From assembly GCA_023974075.1 (NCBI GenBank), contig CM043788.1:16576928-16640927 (forward strand): a stretch of 64,000 bases of DNA, written 5' to 3'. The stretch is from Chaenocephalus aceratus. Lineage: Eukaryota; Chordata; Actinopteri; Perciformes; Channichthyidae. The notes beneath the pieces are model-generated. The model was not told where the DNA came from and did not search any database. It saw only the letters and a program-made list of their open reading frames with translations. The first letter of the stretch is position 1; each line of letters starts with the position of its first letter. Shown in pieces: positions 21,994 to 34,947 of this stretch. A program made the translations under genes and the position numbers.

Positions 21994-22450
21994 CCGGAGT
22001 CATGGATGATCCTGCGGTCCTGTGTCCTGGATCGCGAGCCCTGGATCTTGAGTCGTGACTGTGGTCCTGGATCATAGGTCCTGGATGGATATCCTCGTGG
22101 ATTCATCTTCCTATTATACACACATGCATTTCCAAACATTTTGACTACCTATGTTGCAAATGTATTATCTTTTCCATTTACACATGGTATCTATTGCACG
22201 TCTGTCCGTCCTGGGAGAGGGATCCCTCCTCTGTTGCTCTCCCTGAGGTTTCTCCCATTTTTCCCTTTAAACTGTGGGTTTTCTCCAGAAGTTTTTCCTT
22301 GTACGATGTGAGGGTCTAAGGACAGAGGGTGTCGTATTGTCATACTGATATTCTGTACAAACTGTGAAGTCCACTGAGACAAATGTAACATTTGTGATAT
22401 TGGGCTATATAAATAAACATTGATTGATTGATTGATTGATAGATAGAGAG
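21994..22450 (+). repeat. LINE/SINE 3' end with (TGAT)n tail
   Basis: A stretch with CTGGATC-rich text passes into blocks common at 3' ends of fish L2-related elements: a GAGGTTTCTCCC block, GTTTTTCCTTGTACGATGTG, GTGATATTGGGCTATATAAA, then (TGAT)n and AGATAG repeats. No coding part is present. Confidence 0.65.
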
Positions 22451-23571
22451 AGATAGAGAGATTTGTACCTAAACAAAACACAAGTCTAACACCAAGGGTT
22501 TAAATCAGCACTGGTAGCAATATTTTATGCTTCATGCTATCTGCACAAACTATATCATATGAAAAGCTGAGAGTCCACAGATTCTATTGGTATAAGTTTC
22601 ATCCCTGTGCGATCAAAACTCACTGTTCTATATGATAAAAAAAAGAACATTGTACCTTGAAAATCAATAGCGGGTAAATTTGACCCGTTGGCGGTTTTAG
22701 TGTTAATATAAATAAGGTGCCAGAGTGTAATAAAAGTTGATAAAAAAGATTATTTATTAAAAAAAAAAGGGGGCCAGGATGTAATACCCTTGACCCCATG
22801 GCAGAGGTCTGGGCTAAGCCCCATATGTATCTGGCACATGGCCTCGTGTCATTTTTGCAGATGTGGGAAAAGCAAGTCCCTCCATTGGCTAAAAGCAGCA
22901 GACCATCCCCCAAAATAAACACATGGTAAATATATAACAAGCCAATAGGGCTTATTTCCACAGAGAGTAACATTAGACACACTCTAAGCTTTATTCAAAT
23001 TATAAATCAGGCAACACATGACTAAGAAAATGCCTTAAAATATTGCTTTCTACAGTAGTAAGTGTCGTTAGGGTCCAGTTAACAGCTAATAACATACCTA
23101 GAACTATAAACCTTCAAGACCAACAAACTTCTTAACAAGTTGTTTATCTTCATTTTTTAAATGAGCAAGAATGCAGAAGTTCAGGTCACAGCTCTCAGAC
23201 AGTAAACATAAGTTTTTTCTGGTGTGGGTTTCATTAGTTGTAGCTAATTAACCACAACAATATGAATTGACAACAGACCAAAATAAAGGTTGAAATGTTC
23301 CCCTAAAAACAAACGTCTGCACTCAACCAAAGATTGTTTGTCAGTGGAAGAAAACCCTGATCTGTAACACCTTTCAGCCACTGAATTAATTCACCTGATT
23401 AAACACAGTCGTGGAAAGTCAATATCCTTTTTCATACTTTTTATGGATTATCAATTTTAGCTAATTACAGATGTATTGGTTTATGGTCTACTGGTGTATG
23501 CTTGGCAATACAAATTATAATAGAGACATGTGAAAGATAATTCTGAGTTCATTTAGAAAGTGCACTTTTTG
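22451..23571. other. No recognisable feature
   Basis: AT-rich sequence without a protein-like frame. A TAGCGGGTAAATTTGACCCG phrase near 22668 resembles a common fish repeat, but no boundaries are visible. Confidence 0.45.
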
Positions 23572-23735
23572 TCATGACTTCAGTTTTGGTGTTAATAGTT
23601 TCTTGTTGTATTTTGAAATGTTTTCCCTCTTTGTGTCTTGTCTTGTTTTACTTCCTGTCTTTTAGTTTCCCCCTGATTGTCTGATTGTGTTCACCTGTGT
23701 CTTGTCTTGTGATTGGTCTTGTGTGTATATTTAGG
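23572..23735 (+). repeat. Gypsy LTR U3 fragment
   Basis: The order of phrases TGTCATGACTTCAG, CTTCCTGTCTTTTAGTTTCC, GATTGTCTGATTGTGTTCAC and GTGTATATTTAG mirrors the sense strand of the LTR at 51947-52328 up to its TATA region. It is cut off at 23736 by a different repeat. Confidence 0.45.
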
Positions 23736-24117
23736 GTGTTTCTCAATCACGAGTACGCTTGCTTGGTAGCACATGTCTGCCGAGCATCTTGCTTCAGAAG
23801 CGAGGCAAGAATACTTCCTGGCATTTGGAAAACAAATAGTGGAACGGGTTAGCAAGTGTGCAGGTGTGCGTCATATGAGAGGCCCCGCCTTACATCTTCC
23901 GCCATATATTTGGGGAAATTGGTCCGTGCGCAAAGCATTGTGGGGATTTTAAGACCGCAGAGTCTACACATGTGCAACCTCGAAATTTCTCCAAACGAAG
24001 TATGCCGGGCTCGGTAGATTTCCAAGTATGCTGGTCATTGGAACAGTACTTCGGCGGCACTCGATGACGTAGTATGCTTGAAATAGTGGCTCTAGTATAG
24101 AGATCATAGGTAATTGT
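23736..24117. repeat. MITE-like CpG-rich repeat
   Basis: From GGGTGTTTCTCAATCACGAG to about 24117 the sequence is richer in CpG and includes GCATTGTGGGG and TACTTCGGCGGCA phrases typical of fish non-autonomous DNA transposons. I could not confirm inverted termini. Confidence 0.35.
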
Positions 24118-26513
24118 ATTTTATTGAGGGATGTTTCTTATAGTCTTCCCCCCTCGAGGACAAAAAACTTGATAAACCTCTATATATGAAATATAACTTA
24201 GTCTATTACAACAGGCCCTTCACAATGACATCAATGCTAAACATATGATAAACATCTAACTGAAATATGTCAGTCCAACAATTTTCTTGACAGCAATTAA
24301 TTTAACCAACCCTAACCCTGACACTTGGCAGGTTTATAGCTGAACACCAAGAAAGTGTGGTGTTGAGTATGAGCTCCAGGGATCCACCAGACTTATCCAT
24401 ATTCTTTTCAAACGTTAATGGTTGAGTTAGAAATGTAACTTGGTTGTGTCAATTATATTTGATACATTTGACTAGAGTTTCAAATAACCTCTGAACACCC
24501 CGAAAAAAACATTTATATATATTTATTTGAAAAATACAGCCAAACTTCAGTTCAGTTGTGTTGACCTGGACTTCATATCGCTGAAGATGTTGGCTGGTAT
24601 CTACTCTTCCTGCAGGAGTGCCATTTATTCTCTTGCTGGTTCAACAGTTCAAAGTCATGAAATGGTCAGTTCATACTACTGCTGGCAGTCTGTGGGTTCA
24701 CCACCGGTTAACGACTGCAGGGGAACCTGTCGACTCTTCAAACATTAACGACAGACTTGTTTATGCAGTTGGGACTTGTCAAATACAGGAGAGCTGCACT
24801 TTAAGAAACCCAGAAACTTTGAACCTTGTTGACACAGAACGGGAGTCAGAAAGAGGTTGGGGGTGGGGGGCAGTTGAGGTGAGGATGTTTGTTTTGGCAG
24901 CTGAGAGAACAGACTGCCATAGAGGTGAGCCCAGCTGCTACTACCTAACCTACTGGGGTGTGTTTGTGTCATACTGTAGTTTTGTCTATATGGTGCATTT
25001 AACATTCCAGCAAACGTTTTGGAGGTTCTGAAGTCTTGAACTTGGCCTTTTGGCTATTAACATCTTGGTTTTTGGTAGCCACCAAAGTGACATGTGGAGC
25101 TGGAGCAGCCCATTTTGGGAAACCAAAATGGAACAATGAACTTTCTGAAACTTAACTCAACTAAAAACACAGTGTGAATCGGTTAAGGCTCTAAGGCAAA
25201 ACATGGATCTGTCAATCAAAATGTAGTCACACCCCAAATGGTTACCTGCTTAGGGTTTATTTTACCTTGAATGGGAAATAATTTACAAAATAACATCATT
25301 TTTAATCAAGAATAAACTTATTAGGAGCGTATTATCCTAGGTAATAGATCAAGTGAGATGTCATTTTCTCATTGTCTTCCATACAAATGGACTTCTTTTA
25401 GCAACCTGCGATTGACCCCACTGGCCAGAAAAAAATGCAGGTTTAAGTAACTCTCATGTTAGCTTTACTTTTCAGACAGGGAATTGGCTGCTTGAGTCCA
25501 ACACCAATGTTGGGGTATCAACTCTGGCCCACATTCATCATTGCAGTCTTTCCCAAAGGCGTTGAATGGGTTTGAGGTGAGGACTATTTGCCGGATGAAG
25601 CAGAATGTTGTGTCAGGGGGCAATGTCATGTTAAAATAGGAAAAGAGAAAGATAGAAAGGCAAACCCACACTGTCTGAAATATCATCCAATAGGTCAACA
25701 TACATTGAAATAGTTACAGTCAGCGGTCTGCAGTGATCACATTCGTCAAAGCCCATGTACCAGAATTGTTTTTACGGTAATAACATGGGATTGAAGAAAC
25801 CCGATTTGCCCAGATGTTTCTTGGCTGTGAATACACATGACCGCAATCACAGCTCAACAGATGGCAATTCTGCAAGATCGAGACACATGCTGTAGGGTTA
25901 ATGAAAAACATTTTTCAAATAGAAACTAAGTACTTTAGCTTCAATTACTAACATACACTTAAAATAATTAAGGCTTGGTTAAAAATAGTTTAGTAGGTGA
26001 GAATTACAGACTAACTAGCTAATTCACAGTAAATATATTGCCCCTTGAACTGTAGACAACACACTACAGGTCCGTTCTGATGGAAGCATTCAAAGGTATT
26101 CCTCTAAAGTAACTTTAGGCAAGAAATGTAAACATGACAAAGGGGAAATGTTTTTTGGGATTTAATGGGTTGGTGAAGCTTGGGGTTGATCACCTTTTGT
26201 GGGTGTTTCAATAATTAAATAGTTTTTTTTGTCTGATTGGCACATGTTAAGCAATCATAACATATGTGCAATCCTTTTTTTAATTCAACCTTCGGTGCTA
26301 AGTTTTGACATTTCTTTTTTTCTGGATATTTAAGGAACAGCACATTTTGACACAGATATACAAATCACCCATTGCTGAGGGACACTTTTAATATTGAACA
26401 ATTTTAATAAATTACTGTTTGGAATGTAGCTCCTTTCAGCTTTTGCTTGTTTCAGCAACCGTGCTAACAAACAGAGGAAATGTTTGGGCATATTAAGAAC
26501 CTAATAATACCGT
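24118..26513. other. No recognisable feature
   Basis: 2.4 kb of AT-rich sequence. The longest frame (24618-25031 plus strand) has no domain, skewed composition and no splice context, so I do not call a gene. Confidence 0.5.
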
Positions 26514-26694
26514 AAATTCACAGAGCTGTAACAGGATGCACGGAGGCGAGTAGACGTGTGTCCTGACAGCTCCGAGATTAGTGACTTCAAAATACTTTCC
26601 CATTGTGCAGTTTGGCTCACTAATAGTATGCAACAACTCATAAGGTACTTATAAATTACTCTAGCTCAATTATTTAGATTTTTAACCAGCCAAA

Positions 26695-27633
26695 ATGACT
26701 ACTACTCGATCTAAACAAGACCTCCGAAAAGGAGGCCTCAAACCCTCACTCCTTCCTGACTCGGCTAGCGCTGCTACTGTTGACGCTGCTGGGGACACCC
26801 TAGATGCCTCGCTGCTACAGTCAATGATGGAATCTCTCAAGAATGACATATTCAGGAAAATTGATGCATCGGCCGCGAGTCTGCACTCTGAAATATTGTC
26901 TGTGAGACAAGAACTAAAGAGCTCAGTTGAACCACTTCAGCGGGCAGCAGAGGCACACGAAGCCACGATCCGAGATCTGGAGAAAGCTGCCACTGACCAC
27001 AACACTCGGATAGACAAGCTGGAAGCTACAGTTGACATGCTAACTTCACAAGTGAAACGCTTGGATGACAAATGTGAGGATCTTGAGGGCAGGTCACGGA
27101 GGAATAATTTGCGTGTGATGGGTATTCCGGAGGGACTGGAGGGAGCCCGAGCCACTGATTTCGTTGCGCAGTTGCTCCGGGACTTGCTCAAGTTGGACGA
27201 GAAGCCTCTACTTGACCGTGCCCATCGGACCCTGCGAGAGAGACCCAAGGAGGGGACCTTACCTCAGCCCTTTGTTGTAAGGGTACACTTCTTTCATATC
27301 CAGCGCTAGATCCTGCAGCAGGCTGGTGAATCCTCTCCTCTTCTCTACAACGGCAAGAGGATCTCCATTTTCCCGGCCTATACGTCCTCCGTTGCCAAGA
27401 AGCGAGCTGCTTTTGTCCCAGTTAAGCGTACTCTACATTCCTACCCAAATGTGAAGTTTGATCTCCTCTTCCCGGCAAAATTACCATGCCGAATGGAACG
27501 TCACACAGGTTTGAGGATCCTACGGTGGCCACTGACTTTGTTAATAAGAACTGTAAATAGACTGCCTATCCTACAATGGGTCTGTTTAAAAACAGTTATG
27601 ATGGTCGTTCATTCTTCAGCTGGAGATCGCTAG
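26695..27633 (+). pseudogene. LINE ORF1 (coiled-coil RNA-binding protein), interrupted
   Basis: ORF1 opens with MTTTRSKQDLRKGG. It has a long heptad-like region at about residues 40-135 that should trimerise, then the RRM core signature EGRSRRNNLRVMGIPE and a C-terminal domain containing LDRAHRTL and PFVVRVHFF. These are the hallmarks of L1-group ORF1 proteins, which coat LINE RNA. An in-frame TAG at 27307-27309 cuts it at 204 residues. The same frame then runs to 27633, and a further frame slip near 27490 moves the natural ending to another frame with a stop near 27559. Confidence 0.88.
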
Positions 27634-28138
27634 AGTTTGTTGACAATATTGTGGACTACATTTCCCAAGTGCCTTGCCCGGTCCACGTGACCGAGCTCTG
27701 ATAAATAATAAAAATACAATTAAGAGAATATATATATATACTAGCATTAGTGTTTATTTTTGTACTACATATTGGGCCATTACGGATACCTCTTCACTCT
27801 GGTTGTTAGTTCAATTATGGGTAACTTATACACAGTGGTTTGTACAATGTACATTTATTAATTCTTAATATGTCACTTTATCTCAGGTAGCGCAATTGTG
27901 TCTCTCAGGCTACCTTGGAGCGTTTAGGTTTAGGCCTAGTTATTAGTTTGGGTTTTGCACGTGGCATCTCGTTTGGGGAGATTGCTGTGCTGGGGTGGGC
28001 TGGGGAGCTGGGTTCTGTATGTTTCATGTTCTTGTCTTGTATGTTTTATGTTTTATGTTTTATTTTTATTGTATTCATCATTGCACTTTGTTTTGTTGGT
28101 TGTGCTGCCGGCCCTTCATATTTCCGTTTTATCTTTAA

Positions 28139-31100
28139 ATGGTCCAGCCCAGGTTAATTCAACACCATGATGGGAGTGCCCTTAAGTTTACTAGTTGGAA
28201 TTGCAGGGGACTGAACTCCCCAGTTAAGCGCACCAGGGTCATGCGCCACCTTCAATATTTGGGTGCTCAAGTGATTTATCTTCAAGAAACACACTTCAAA
28301 CCATCTGTTTTTTCTAGACTTAGGAATTGATGGATTGGACATGCTTACTATTCATCATTTAACAGCAAGTCTAGAGGAGTTGCTATCTTGATACACAAAT
28401 CAGTTCCCTTTGCTATTACTCGGATGGTTTCTGATCCGAATGGCAGATACCTGGTTGTTATTGGCATGATATATGACACCCCTGTTCTACTTGTGAATGT
28501 GTACGCCCCGAACTGGGATGATGTGAATTTTTTTCGGCAGCTCTTTTCTAACCTTCCTGACATGTCCTCACACTTCCTTATCTTAGGTGGTGACTTTAAT
28601 TGTTGGCTTAGCCCACAGCTGGACCGCTCCTCCAAGAAGACTGTTACGCCTTCGGGGTGCTAAGACAATTAGAGACTTCATGAGTGAGTTTGCAATAACG
28701 GATCCCTTGCGCTTCTTTAACCCCACCGGTAAAGCATACTCCTTTTTTTCCTATGTTCACCATACGTTTACTCGGATAGACTACTTTATGGTAGATGACA
28801 GACTTCTCCCTTCCGTGAGCTCCTGTTCATATGACACTACAGTTATTTCGGATCATGCCCCTGTCGTAATGAGTATCAGATTTAAGGGTTCTGTACGCAC
28901 GCAAACCCCATGACGTTTAAATACGCATTTGCTTTCGGATGAACATTTTACAGAGCTGATTTCCAACCAAATTGACATATTTCTTAGCATTAACAAGACT
29001 CCGGACATTTCTGCATCTGTGTTATGGGAGACATTAAAAGCTTATATTAGAGGGAAAATTATTTCCTATGTTAGCCATGAGAGAAAACAAAAAAGAGAGA
29101 GATTAACTGAACTAATGAGGCGTATTGCTCAACTGGATGACCTCTATTCCGTTTCACCAACTCCAGATGTGTATAAGGAACGCCTCATTCTTCAATCGGA
29201 ATTTAATACGCTGACCGCACACCAGGCTGCTGCACTTCTTCTTAAGGCTAGAAGTAATTATTACGAACAGGGTGACAAAGCTGGCAGATTACTGGCGCAT
29301 CAATTACGAAAGAACGTTGCCTCTTACCAGATTCCCAGAATCCAAACGTCCTCGGACATTACGATCGATCCCCAAATAATTAATGATGAGTTTAGAGACT
29401 ATTATACTTCGTTATTATCTGAAACCAGCTCAGACACGCAGGATTTGGACAATTTTTTTACCACCCTTGAAGTCCCTTTGATACATCCTGATATGACTGA
29501 GGATTTGGAGAAGCCAGTAACTGCTGTCGAACTCTCCGTTGCTATTGCATCGATGCAAGGCGGAAAATCTCCGGGGCCGGACGGTTATCCACTGGAATTT
29601 TACAAGAAGTTTCAACAGAAATTAGCCCCTGTTTTGATAGATATGTTTAGTGAATTGTTTAATTCTACTAGTTTACCCACAATGCTTAATCAGGCCTCTA
29701 TCTCCCTCATTTTAAAAAGGAATAAGGATCCTCTTGCATGCTCCTCCTACCGACCAATCAGCTTGTTAAATGTGGATTTTAAATTACTGTCTAAAATGCT
29801 CGCTTTACGTTTGGAAACCGTGTTACCAACCATTATCTCTCCCGATCAAACCGGCTTCATCAAAAATAGGCATTCATTTTTTAACTTAAGACGACTTTTT
29901 AACACAATCTACCAGCCTTCCGCAAATTCTGTACCTGAAGCTGTGATATCTTTAGATGCAGAAAAGGCATTTGATCGTGTGGAGTGGAGGTATCTTTTTC
30001 ACACCTTGGAGAAATGTGGCTTTGGAAAGAACTTTACCTCATGGGTGAAGCTATTGTACTCCTCTCCCCTAGCTTCAGTGAGAAAGAATAATACGCACTC
30101 TGAATATTTCCCTCTCCACCGCTCCACCAGGCAGGGTTGTCCCTTGAGCCCTCTCTTATTTGCCTTAGCTATTGAGCCCCTCTCCATCGCTCTTCGTTGT
30201 GACCCCCGCATTAGAGGTATTTTCAGAAATGGGGTAGAACAGAGAGCTTCTCTTTACGTGGATGACCTTCTTCTTTATGTCTCTAATTTATCTGTGTCTG
30301 TCCCTGCAGCTCTCTCTATCCTTAGCTCATTTGGTGCTGTATCCGGTTATAAACTCAATTTAAGTAAAAGCGAATTGTTCCCTTTAAATAGAGCGGCGCG
30401 TGAGTTCCCTCTAAATAGTCTACCATTTAAAATTGCACTACACAGCTTCACTTACCTCGGGATCCAGGTGACCGATACATTTAAAGATCTTTATAAAGCT
30501 AATTTTTCCCCTCTTTTGTCCCGTGTACAGGAAGACTTCGACCGCTGGTCAGTGTTAAATCTGTTTCTGGTTGCCCGAATTAACTCTATAAAGATGAATA
30601 TACTCCCCAAATTTCTATATTTATTTCAATGTGTGCCCATTTTCATCACTCAAACTTGTTTTCGTAAAACTGACACTATTATTTCTAACTTTTTTTGGAA
30701 CAAGAAAACCCCAAGGATACGCAAGCAATTTTTACAGAGACCAAAGGCGCGGGGTGGACTTGCTCTGCCGAATTTGAGGTTCTATTATTGGGCTACAAAC
30801 CTGAGAATAATACAGTCCTGGCTGCAGTCTGACTTACAGCACTCTCCGCCTGTTTGGCTTGAAATGGAGGCTGCTTCCTGTAGTCCAGTATCTCTTTCAG
30901 CATTGGCTCACTCTCTCATTAAGACCCCCTCCTCTGCTTACACTAAAAATGTAATTGTCAAAGCAACCTTGAACATTTGGAATCAGTTCAGACGTTTCTT
31001 TTATCTCCAAACATACTCTACACTAGCCCCTTTAACTGCACACCATGTTTTTCCTCCATCCTTAGTAGATGGCGCATTTACTATTTGGTTTAACCAAGGC

Positions 31101-31964
31101 GTTAAAACATTCAAAAACCTTTATATTCACAACACATTTGCCTCTTTCCAACAGCTATCTGATAAATGTGCACTACCTAGGCAACATTTCTTCAGGTATC
31201 TACAGATTCGCAGTTTTGTTAATAATAGATTTCCTCAGTTTCCTAATCATCCAACTGATTCGCCGCTAGACACACTCCTTAGGCCGTTACCTACTCTGAA
31301 GGGAATGATGACGTGTATTTACGCTCAGATTTATTCACTTCGTTTGGTTACCCTGAACTCCATTAAATCTCTTTGGGAAACAGATCTTGGGGAGGAGATT
31401 TCAGAAGAACTTTGGGAAAAAGCCCTTGCTAATGTACACAAATCTTCTATTTGTGCTAGACATGGACTGATTCAGTGCAAAGTAGTACATCGCACACACT
31501 TTACTAAGCTCAGGCTCTCTAAAATATATAAGGAAGTGGACCCAACTTGTGACAGATGTAGCCAAGCACCGGCGAGTCACGCACACATGTTCTGGTCTTG
31601 TCCGGTCTTACACTCTTATTGGACTGACATCTTTAGATCACTGTCAGAAATTACTGGAAAACCGGTCGCTCCTAATGCTATGACCGCACTGTTTGGTGTA
31701 ACCCCACCCACATGGCCACTCTCTTCTCTGGAGACAGCCTTCATAGCCTTTGTTACCTTACTAGCCAGACGCCTGATATTGCTCATGTGGAAGTCTCCAA
31801 CATCCCCTTCACACACCTCGTGGTTAAAAGAAGTCCTAAATTCAGCCAAACTCGAAAAAATAAGGTGCATACTGAGGGGCTCCTTGGGGAAATTCAACAA
31901 TATGTGGAACCCCTTCTACAAGTATATACGGGAGCTGGACATGCCGGATGTCTCTGTACAATAG
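28139..31964 (+). pseudogene. LINE ORF2: endonuclease and reverse transcriptase
   Basis: The first part (28139-28913) holds APE-type endonuclease motifs: FTSWNCRGLNSPVKR, LQETHF, VNVYAPN, LGGDFN and a late SDHAPV. A TGA at 28328 and a frame slip near 28650 break it. From 28929 a clean 1011-residue frame carries the RT: SPGPDG (about residue 215), LDAEKAFDRVEW (about 343), RQGCPLSPLLF and the catalytic YVDD (residue 443). A Cys/His cluster, CDRCSQ...H...C, follows near residue 875. Motifs and order match the L1/Tx1 (Swimmer-like) clade. The RT would reverse-transcribe at the nick made by the endonuclease, which in this copy is defective. Confidence 0.92.
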
Positions 31965-32358
31965 GGTGGTGGACCTGCAGTGTTAAACTGTGATTAGTGG
32001 GCAGCTGACTGACCAACAAGTGCTGTGTTTTTATTTTATTTGATATATTTGGTCTTTTTGTTCCATTTATACACATTATTTGATCTCTAAATTGCATTAT
32101 GGTATTAATAATGGACTTAGACTCAGAGCCTTTAGATTCTGACTTTCTTTTTTTGTTTTTGTCCTGTTGCAGTCCATTTTTTGTTTTGTTTTATTCATTT
32201 ATTTTTTGTTTTGTCTTTGTTTTTTATCCTGTCGGACTCAAATCACACTGTTGTCATCCTAACTTGTTTGCCAACTGCTATTGCATTGTCTGTCTGGCTA
32301 TTTGTTGATAAAAAACTAAAATAAAAAGTTTAAAAAAAAAAAAAATTCACAGAGCTGT

Positions 32359-32769
32359 GTATGCGACTCAACAGTCGTGCGTTGAGCAAAGGCGACTTAA
32401 CTTTTCCGGTCTGCATCATGCTCTGGAAAACTAATGTGAACGCTTTGAGCACAGACACTTCACTGTCATGAAAAAGTCTGTAAATTGTTCTATTCTACCT
32501 AACATGCTGTTTTTAGCAACATACAGTATGTGGGCAATGTAAGCAGGTACCAGCAGATTAAAAATAGAGCTTCACATCTGGTCATGCGCTGTTACAAATG
32601 CCAACAATTATGGTCGCAATATAAATCCTGAGGCAAAACAGAAACATCAGATCTCATTTTATAGGAATAACATTGTCACTCTTTAAAAAAAAACGTGGTC
32701 AGTAATTATGTCATGGTTTATAAAAGCATATGGTGTGTCAGCAGTAGCTATTTTTACACTTGCAGCCTA

Positions 32770-32771
<2 letters not shown>
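32359..32771. other. No recognisable feature
   Basis: Flanking AT-rich sequence between the LINE target duplication and the GT microsatellite. Confidence 0.5.

Positions 32772-32842
<71 letters not shown>
32772..32842. repeat. (GT)n microsatellite
   Basis: About 35 uninterrupted GT units. Confidence 0.95.
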
Positions 32843-32845
<3 letters not shown>

Positions 32846-33068
32846 TATATTTGACTAAGGCGAGTGGTGGTTGAGAGGTAGGTCAGGGGTGTGTAAGCAA
32901 ATGACAGGATGTGCGGTCAGGCTGGTTCACAAAATCTGCTAAGTAATGTTGATAAAGATAGAGCTGACCTCTTAGTCGCCGTCAATGGCTCCCCTGTTAA
33001 CCACCTGTCACACACACCTGAATGGAGCCCGGTGTACTACAGGGTGGAGACGTGGAGACGTGGAGACG

Positions 33069-33190
<122 letters not shown>

Positions 33191-33473
33191 ATATTTGCTG
33201 TATCTGCTGGCCATTTGAGGTTTATGACTAAAATACTGAATATATCACAGTCTTTGCACAAGCACACACAGCTCTCTGAGTATGAATGTTATCTTCTATA
33301 CCATATCTTGTATGAATCCTGTACCATGTGAAATCTATTTCTGTCTGAAGATAAATCATAAATCCTCCATTGTGTCTACAACTGGGAAAAACAGCTGTCA
33401 ATGATCACCATATAAACAACATTAACATTAATCTATGGTTTTAATCCAGTAAATCACAGGTAATGCAGAGGTC

Positions 33474-33820
33474 TTAAAGATGGGGTAGGTAAGTTTGAGA
33501 AACCGGCTCAAGATCGCTAGAATTTGAAAATACACAACCGGAGAAAATCTGCCACTTTCTTACAGAGCCCCTCCTCCAACACACACGACCGCGCACATGA
33601 CCAATGAGGGCACGAGATAAGTTTGTGCCCCGATGGAAGGCTGACCGGCAGGTAGGTTGTACTTTTTACAGTATTACGGCTTCTACAGATGACATTTTTT
33701 TATGGATTTTTTGTCAAAGCACTTAAGATATTCATTGCTATCGGGATGTTAAGAGCATTCCATGGAATATAACAAGTGTATCTCGAGCCGGTTTCTGAAA
33801 CTTACCTACCCCACCTTTAA
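33474..33820. mobile_element. TTAA-flanked MITE (piggyBac- or Kolobok-type)
   Basis: TTAA at 33474-33477 and 33817-33820 flanks a 339-bp element. Its termini AGATGGGGTAGGTAAGTTT and AAACTTACCTACCCCACCT are inverted, with similarity extending ~35 bp inward through AGAAACCGGCTC. No coding frame is present. TTAA duplications are used by piggyBac and Kolobok, and the termini alone do not decide between them. Confidence 0.85.
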
Positions 33821-34507
33821 CTGAACCTAAAAATAAAAGACCATAATGTTTGTATATTAGTTGTTTCCAGCAGTGAAGCAAAAAGCAACGCAACAGCAGA
33901 ACGCCTTTTTGTATTTTCAGTTTTTGATATTTGAGATCTTAACAGTGAGTGAAGAAAAGGTGGGAGCGTGAGCTGCTGTGTACAATTCCATTTGTCATGA
34001 TGAGATTTTTTGGGGAGTTTTAAGATAGAGAAAGAAATAATCTGTCTATCAAACTTTTCTTGAAAGACATGAAATGTCCACTTCTGTCCCTGAGACATGT
34101 ACAGCCTTTAGAGAGAACACAGGAATACTCACTTTAAATTCAGTACAAGAACGGATTAAAATAAAAGGAAAGAAAGAAAGTAACCATGGGGTAGTAATAT
34201 TGGATTCGGAAAGGGCTTGAGTTGAATTGGAGGCGACAGCAATTCCATTTCGGAGAGTTTTGCCTTGAGTACCTCCAAGTGCTTGAGAGGAGAGGAGGCC
34301 GAGAGAAGAAATCTGAGGGGGGTGGGCAGAGGAGAGGAGTAAGAGAAGAGGGGGGGACAGAAGAGACATTAGAGAGGAGAAATGGGGAAGAGGAAAGGTG
34401 GAGATGAAGGAAGGAGAAAGGAGAGAAGGGGAAGTTAAGAGTGTAAGGAAAATGTGAGGAAAGGAGAGAATGGGTTAGGGGAAAGGGAGAGGTGGGGGTG
34501 AGGAAAA
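33821..34507. other. Flank with purine-rich tract
   Basis: Unremarkable until 34285, then a strongly strand-asymmetric GA-rich tract runs to 34507 and resumes after the Gypsy element at 39793-39860. The Gypsy therefore inserted in the tract, splitting it. No gene is visible. Confidence 0.7.
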
Positions 34508-34947
34508 TGTTATGAACCGGGACGCATGACCCAAAAGCAGGATTTGGAGACAGTTGTCCAAAAATAGAATGTTCTTTAATCACAAAAACTAAATCGTACT
34601 TTCCAAAAATAGAAAGTAGGTAAAAAGACAAAACAAAGTGGTACAGCAACACAAAAACTCACTTGGCAAAAGGTCTAAATCACAAGGTACGTATCAGGAG
34701 TCAAAAGGCCTAGGTGCTCACGACATGAAACATAACATGAACAAAGAAACACCAGGGCTATATATAGGTGAGGGGGATGGGCACAGGTGAAAACAATCAG
34801 GGCAGGGCCAAGCAATCTCACGGGCGGGAAACACACAAAGGCAGGAACTGTGGGATCTGGAATGACAGGAAAGATTACTTTCAAAATAAAAACACAAAAC
34901 TAGAGTAAAAACATAACTAAACCTAACATATCTGTTGAGTCACAACA
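34508..34947 (-). repeat. 3' LTR of chromodomain Gypsy
   Basis: TGTTATGAACC to GTCACAACA on the plus strand, 440 bp. It is the 39337-39787 repeat except for a few substitutions and a 10-base loss at 34737, exactly at the self-primer motif. An ATTAAA signal reads on the minus strand at 34575-34580. Confidence 0.95.

Larger units (their letters stand above)
26514..32358 (+). mobile_element. Near full-length L1/Tx1-type LINE with 16-bp target duplication
   Basis: AAATTCACAGAGCTGT occurs at 26514-26529 and again at 32343-32358, directly after an A-rich tail, so the element is 26530-32342 (5.8 kb). It has a ~165-bp 5' leader, ORF1 with coiled coil and RNA-binding region, ORF2 with endonuclease and reverse transcriptase, a 3' UTR and a poly-A tail. 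Stops and frameshifts in ORF1 and the endonuclease make it inactive, but the identical duplications and the 1011-codon open RT frame suggest a fairly young insertion. Confidence 0.93.

Noticed and set aside
22668..22710. Start of a further MITE (TAGCGGGTAAATTTGACCCG)
   Set aside because: No inverted partner or boundary was found nearby.
24290..24325. Telomere-like CCAACCCTAACCCTGACAC
   Set aside because: There are only about two imperfect units and no array.
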